Source: Bdellovibrionales bacterium (GTDB taxonomy: Bacteria > Bdellovibrionota > Bacteriovoracia > Bacteriovoracales > Bacteriovoracaceae). From it: 6,639 nt of DNA. Below the pieces are notes generated by a model. It ran no database searches. It was given only the letters and a program-made list of their open reading frames with translations, and was not told where the DNA came from. This document shows positions 5,117 to 6,639 of this stretch, piece after piece. Within the stretch, counting starts at the first letter, position 1; each line of letters begins with the position of its first letter. Made by a program: the position numbers and the translations under genes. The DNA is taken from assembly GCA_005791855.1 (NCBI GenBank), contig SXUH01000131.1, forward strand, positions 1 through 6,639, in the 5' to 3' direction.

Positions 5117-5805
5117 GGGCTCTCTTCCAGCGGGATCTGCAGCTCCGGGAAACCTACGTCGTCGACGGGAAGGCGCTCCACCATCTCGTGAACGTCATCC
5201 GGATCGACGAGGGCGAAGAGCTCCTGCTCCTCCGCGGGGACGGGCTGCGCGTGCTCACGAAGGTCGAGCGCATCTCGAAGAAGGCCCTGCAGCTTAGCTT
5301 CCTCGAAGACCGGTCGGCGACGAGGGCCTACCACTTCGACCTCGCCCTCGGCGCCCCGAAGCGGGAAGCGCTGGAGCTCTGCCTGAAGCAGGCCACGGAG
5401 CTTGGCTTTAGGAAATTGTACCTTATCCGTTCTGATTTTTCTCAGCAGCGGATCCCGGAGGAAGAGCGCCTGGAGAACCTCTTGGTTTCTGCGCTGGAGC
5501 AATCGAACGGAGCATTCCTCCCGGAGCTCCACTCGGTGAGCTGGGAGTCCCTCCCGTGGGAGGAGTACGCCTCGGTGGTCCTCCTCGATTCGCAGACGGG
5601 AAGGAGCGATTCGCTGGAGAAGCTCGAGCGGACCGCGCCGGCGCTCCTCGTGGTGGGCCCGGAGGGCGGGTTCTCGCAGAGGGAAATCGAACTTCTCCAC
5701 GCGACCCCGGCAGCGAAGATCGTCAAACTCCCAACACCCATTCTCCGATCTCCGACGGCGGTCGCGGTCGGCGCGGGTCTGATGCTGCAAAGTTTGCTGG
5801 ATTAA
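5113..5805 (+). CDS. rsmE: 16S rRNA m3U1498 methyltransferase, 230 aa
   Basis: RsmE is a SPOUT-class SAM-dependent enzyme that methylates N3 of U1498 in helix 44 of 16S rRNA, usually on the assembled 30S subunit. An N-terminal PUA-like part carries HHLVNVIRI (23-31). The C-terminal knotted domain shows KREALELCLKQATELG (83-98), EQS (129-131), VGPEGGFSQREIELL (181-195) and LPTPILRSPTAV (206-217), which correspond to the family's ELG, EQ, GPEGG and LG-ILRxETA motifs. The start is GTG at 5113, overlapping the prmA stop (GTGA), with GAAGGA at 5101-5106 six bases upstream; the family's usual N-terminus begins there. Two motifs deviate: Arg and polar residues after EQS are replaced (NGAF), and ILRTET reads ILRSPT. 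Codons 97-110 are unusually A/T-ending. The length is a little under the usual 240-250. Confidence 0.92.
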   Translation: MRALFQRDLQLRETYVVDGKALHHLVNVIRIDEGEELLLLRGDGLRVLTKVERISKKALQLSFLEDRSATRAYHFDLALGAPKREALELCLKQATELGFRKLYLIRSDFSQQRIPEEERLENLLVSALEQSNGAFLPELHSVSWESLPWEEYASVVLLDSQTGRSDSLEKLERTAPALLVVGPEGGFSQREIELLHATPAAKIVKLPTPILRSPTAVAVGAGLMLQSLLD

Positions 5806-5835
5806 ATGCCGGGCGGACGTTAAGATAAGGGTGAA

Positions 5836-5840
5836 AAGGA
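5836..5840 (+). promoter_or_regulatory. Ribosome binding site of the RDD gene
   Basis: AAGGA ends six bases before ATG 5847. An in-frame TGA at 5832-5834 excludes any earlier start. The 41-nt gap after rsmE shows no hairpin-plus-T-run terminator and no good promoter, so co-transcription with rsmE is likely. Confidence 0.7.
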
Positions 5841-5846
5841 TTTACC

Positions 5847-6581
5847 ATGAACCACGAGCCCATCAAGCAGACCCAGAAGCCGAAGACGAAGCCTGCGCCG
5901 ATCCAGGAAGAAGGTAAGGATGACTTCGACTTCGAGTTCAAGCCGATCACCTCGGGCCTGGGTTTCCACCAGCCGAAGACACCGGAGATCAAGCCCGTCT
6001 TCACGGATCGGATTCCTTCCGTGCCTTCGACGCCCGTGGGCGCTCCGCTGGGGAAGAAGGAAATGAACGTCTACCAGAACGACCTCTCCCTCTTCTACGG
6101 CCAGGCATCGGCGTCGCAGCCCACGGCGACGCTTGCTCCTTCCCAGGTCGAGGCGGAGGAAGTGGTGGAGGAGCCCTACCGGACGGCCACCAGGTCCCAG
6201 CGGGTCTTCGCCTACGTCACCGACCTGACACTGATCTGCTCCGTGCTCGGGATCGTCCTCACGGTCATGGCCCGGACCATCAGCATGGACCTCCTCGAAG
6301 TGTGGAGCCAGTTCCCGAACGAGATCACCCCCCTCGTCATCACCCTCTTCTGCGGCTTCTACCTGATGTACTTCTCGATCTTCGAGAAGGCGAGCCAGTC
6401 GACCCTCGGGAAGAACCTCTTCCACCTCCGGGTCCTCGGGACCGACGACAGGCCCCTCGCCCTGAGCTCGCTCCTCCTCCGGTCCGTGGTGAGCCTCCTG
6501 AACTTCGTGAGCCTTGGCCTCTTCTCCTACTTCGATCTCCAGAACAAGGTCACGGGGTCGAAGGTCGTGAGAGTCGACTGA
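5847..6581 (+). CDS. RDD-family membrane protein with long disordered N-terminus, 244 aa
   Basis: The first 110 or so residues are polar, rich in Pro, Lys, Glu and Gln, and look disordered. They include an acidic/aromatic patch (DDFDFEF, 25-31) followed by GLGFH (37-41). The C-terminal half is an RDD domain with three predicted membrane helices (about 119-141, 160-180, 205-226). Arg119 and Asp126 lie in helix 1, the loop TLGKNLFHLRVLGTDDRPL (186-204) matches the family's TxGKxxxGLRVVxxDGxPL pattern, and the end KVTGSKVVRVD (234-244) matches the family's DxxxGTxVV tail. RDD proteins are poorly characterised inner-membrane proteins; some have been linked to ion or metabolite transport, so the substrate here cannot be named. 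It is the third gene of the prmA operon, and its TGA overlaps the next ATG by one base. Family assignment is good; function is unknown. Confidence 0.85.
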   Translation: MNHEPIKQTQKPKTKPAPIQEEGKDDFDFEFKPITSGLGFHQPKTPEIKPVFTDRIPSVPSTPVGAPLGKKEMNVYQNDLSLFYGQASASQPTATLAPSQVEAEEVVEEPYRTATRSQRVFAYVTDLTLICSVLGIVLTVMARTISMDLLEVWSQFPNEITPLVITLFCGFYLMYFSIFEKASQSTLGKNLFHLRVLGTDDRPLALSSLLLRSVVSLLNFVSLGLFSYFDLQNKVTGSKVVRVD

Positions 6582-6639
6582 TGAGTTCCCTCGAGACCTT
6601 CCTCCGGGAGAACCCGGGGAAGAAGAGCGTCTTCACCAA
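6581..6639 (+). CDS. Start of an unidentified gene, truncated by window end
   Basis: ATG at 6581-6583 overlaps the RDD stop (TGATG). It opens a frame that stays open to the window edge for 19 codons (MSSLETFLRENPGKKSVFT) with the same C/G-ending codon style as the neighbours. No strong Shine-Dalgarno sequence is seen, so coupling to the RDD gene is likely. Too little is visible to assign a family. The Phe-Leu-Arg-Glu-Asn-Pro-Gly-Lys start is soluble, with no signal peptide evident. Confidence 0.6.
   Translation, partial: MSSLETFLRENPGKKSVFT

Noticed and set aside
5806..5823. Five-codon reading frame (MPGGR) directly after the rsmE stop
   Set aside because: It is too short to support as a gene and has no attenuator-like hairpin around it; chance is sufficient.

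Overview
The window is GC-rich bacterial DNA with dense, almost gapless genes and a strong preference for C/G-ending codons (Leu CTC/CTG, Lys AAG, Ile ATC, Val GTC). A/T-rich sequence is confined to a few short patches at promoters and gene junctions. No rRNA, tRNA, CRISPR array, insertion sequence or phage gene is visible. The gene mix is chromosomal housekeeping. It includes a diderm-type lipoprotein signal, RNase J, a membrane-anchored bacterial B-box protein and an RDD protein with a long disordered N-terminus. I suspect a Bdellovibrionota/deltaproteobacteria-like lineage, but only from gene flavour; taxonomy cannot be proven from this window.

Layout: 1-186 is an upstream non-coding region. 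187-1191 (+) encodes a predicted lipoprotein of unknown function. It runs tail-to-tail, with one base between stop codons, into a compact three-gene minus-strand operon read from right to left: uridine kinase (4035-3385), RNase J (3384-1768) and a membrane-anchored B-box zinc protein (1768-1193). A 117-bp A/T-rich divergent intergenic region (4036-4153) separates this operon from a plus-strand operon: prmA (4154-5116), rsmE (5113-5805), an RDD membrane protein (5847-6581) and the first 19 codons of another gene (from 6581), cut by the window edge.

Functional logic: the minus operon couples RNA decay (RNase J) with salvage of the nucleosides it can ultimately yield (Udk). It adds a small inner-membrane protein whose cytoplasmic zinc domain could act as a tether or partner. 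The plus operon holds two translation-apparatus methyltransferases, for ribosomal protein L11 and for 16S rRNA m3U1498, followed by membrane proteins.

The points most worth a second look are four. The udk and RNase J genes are in the same frame, separated by a single amber codon, and RNase J starts at TTG. A probable internal extended -10 promoter for RNase J lies inside the udk 3' end. The pyrimidine-recognition His of uridine kinase is replaced by Cys. The B-box protein is translationally coupled to RNase J.
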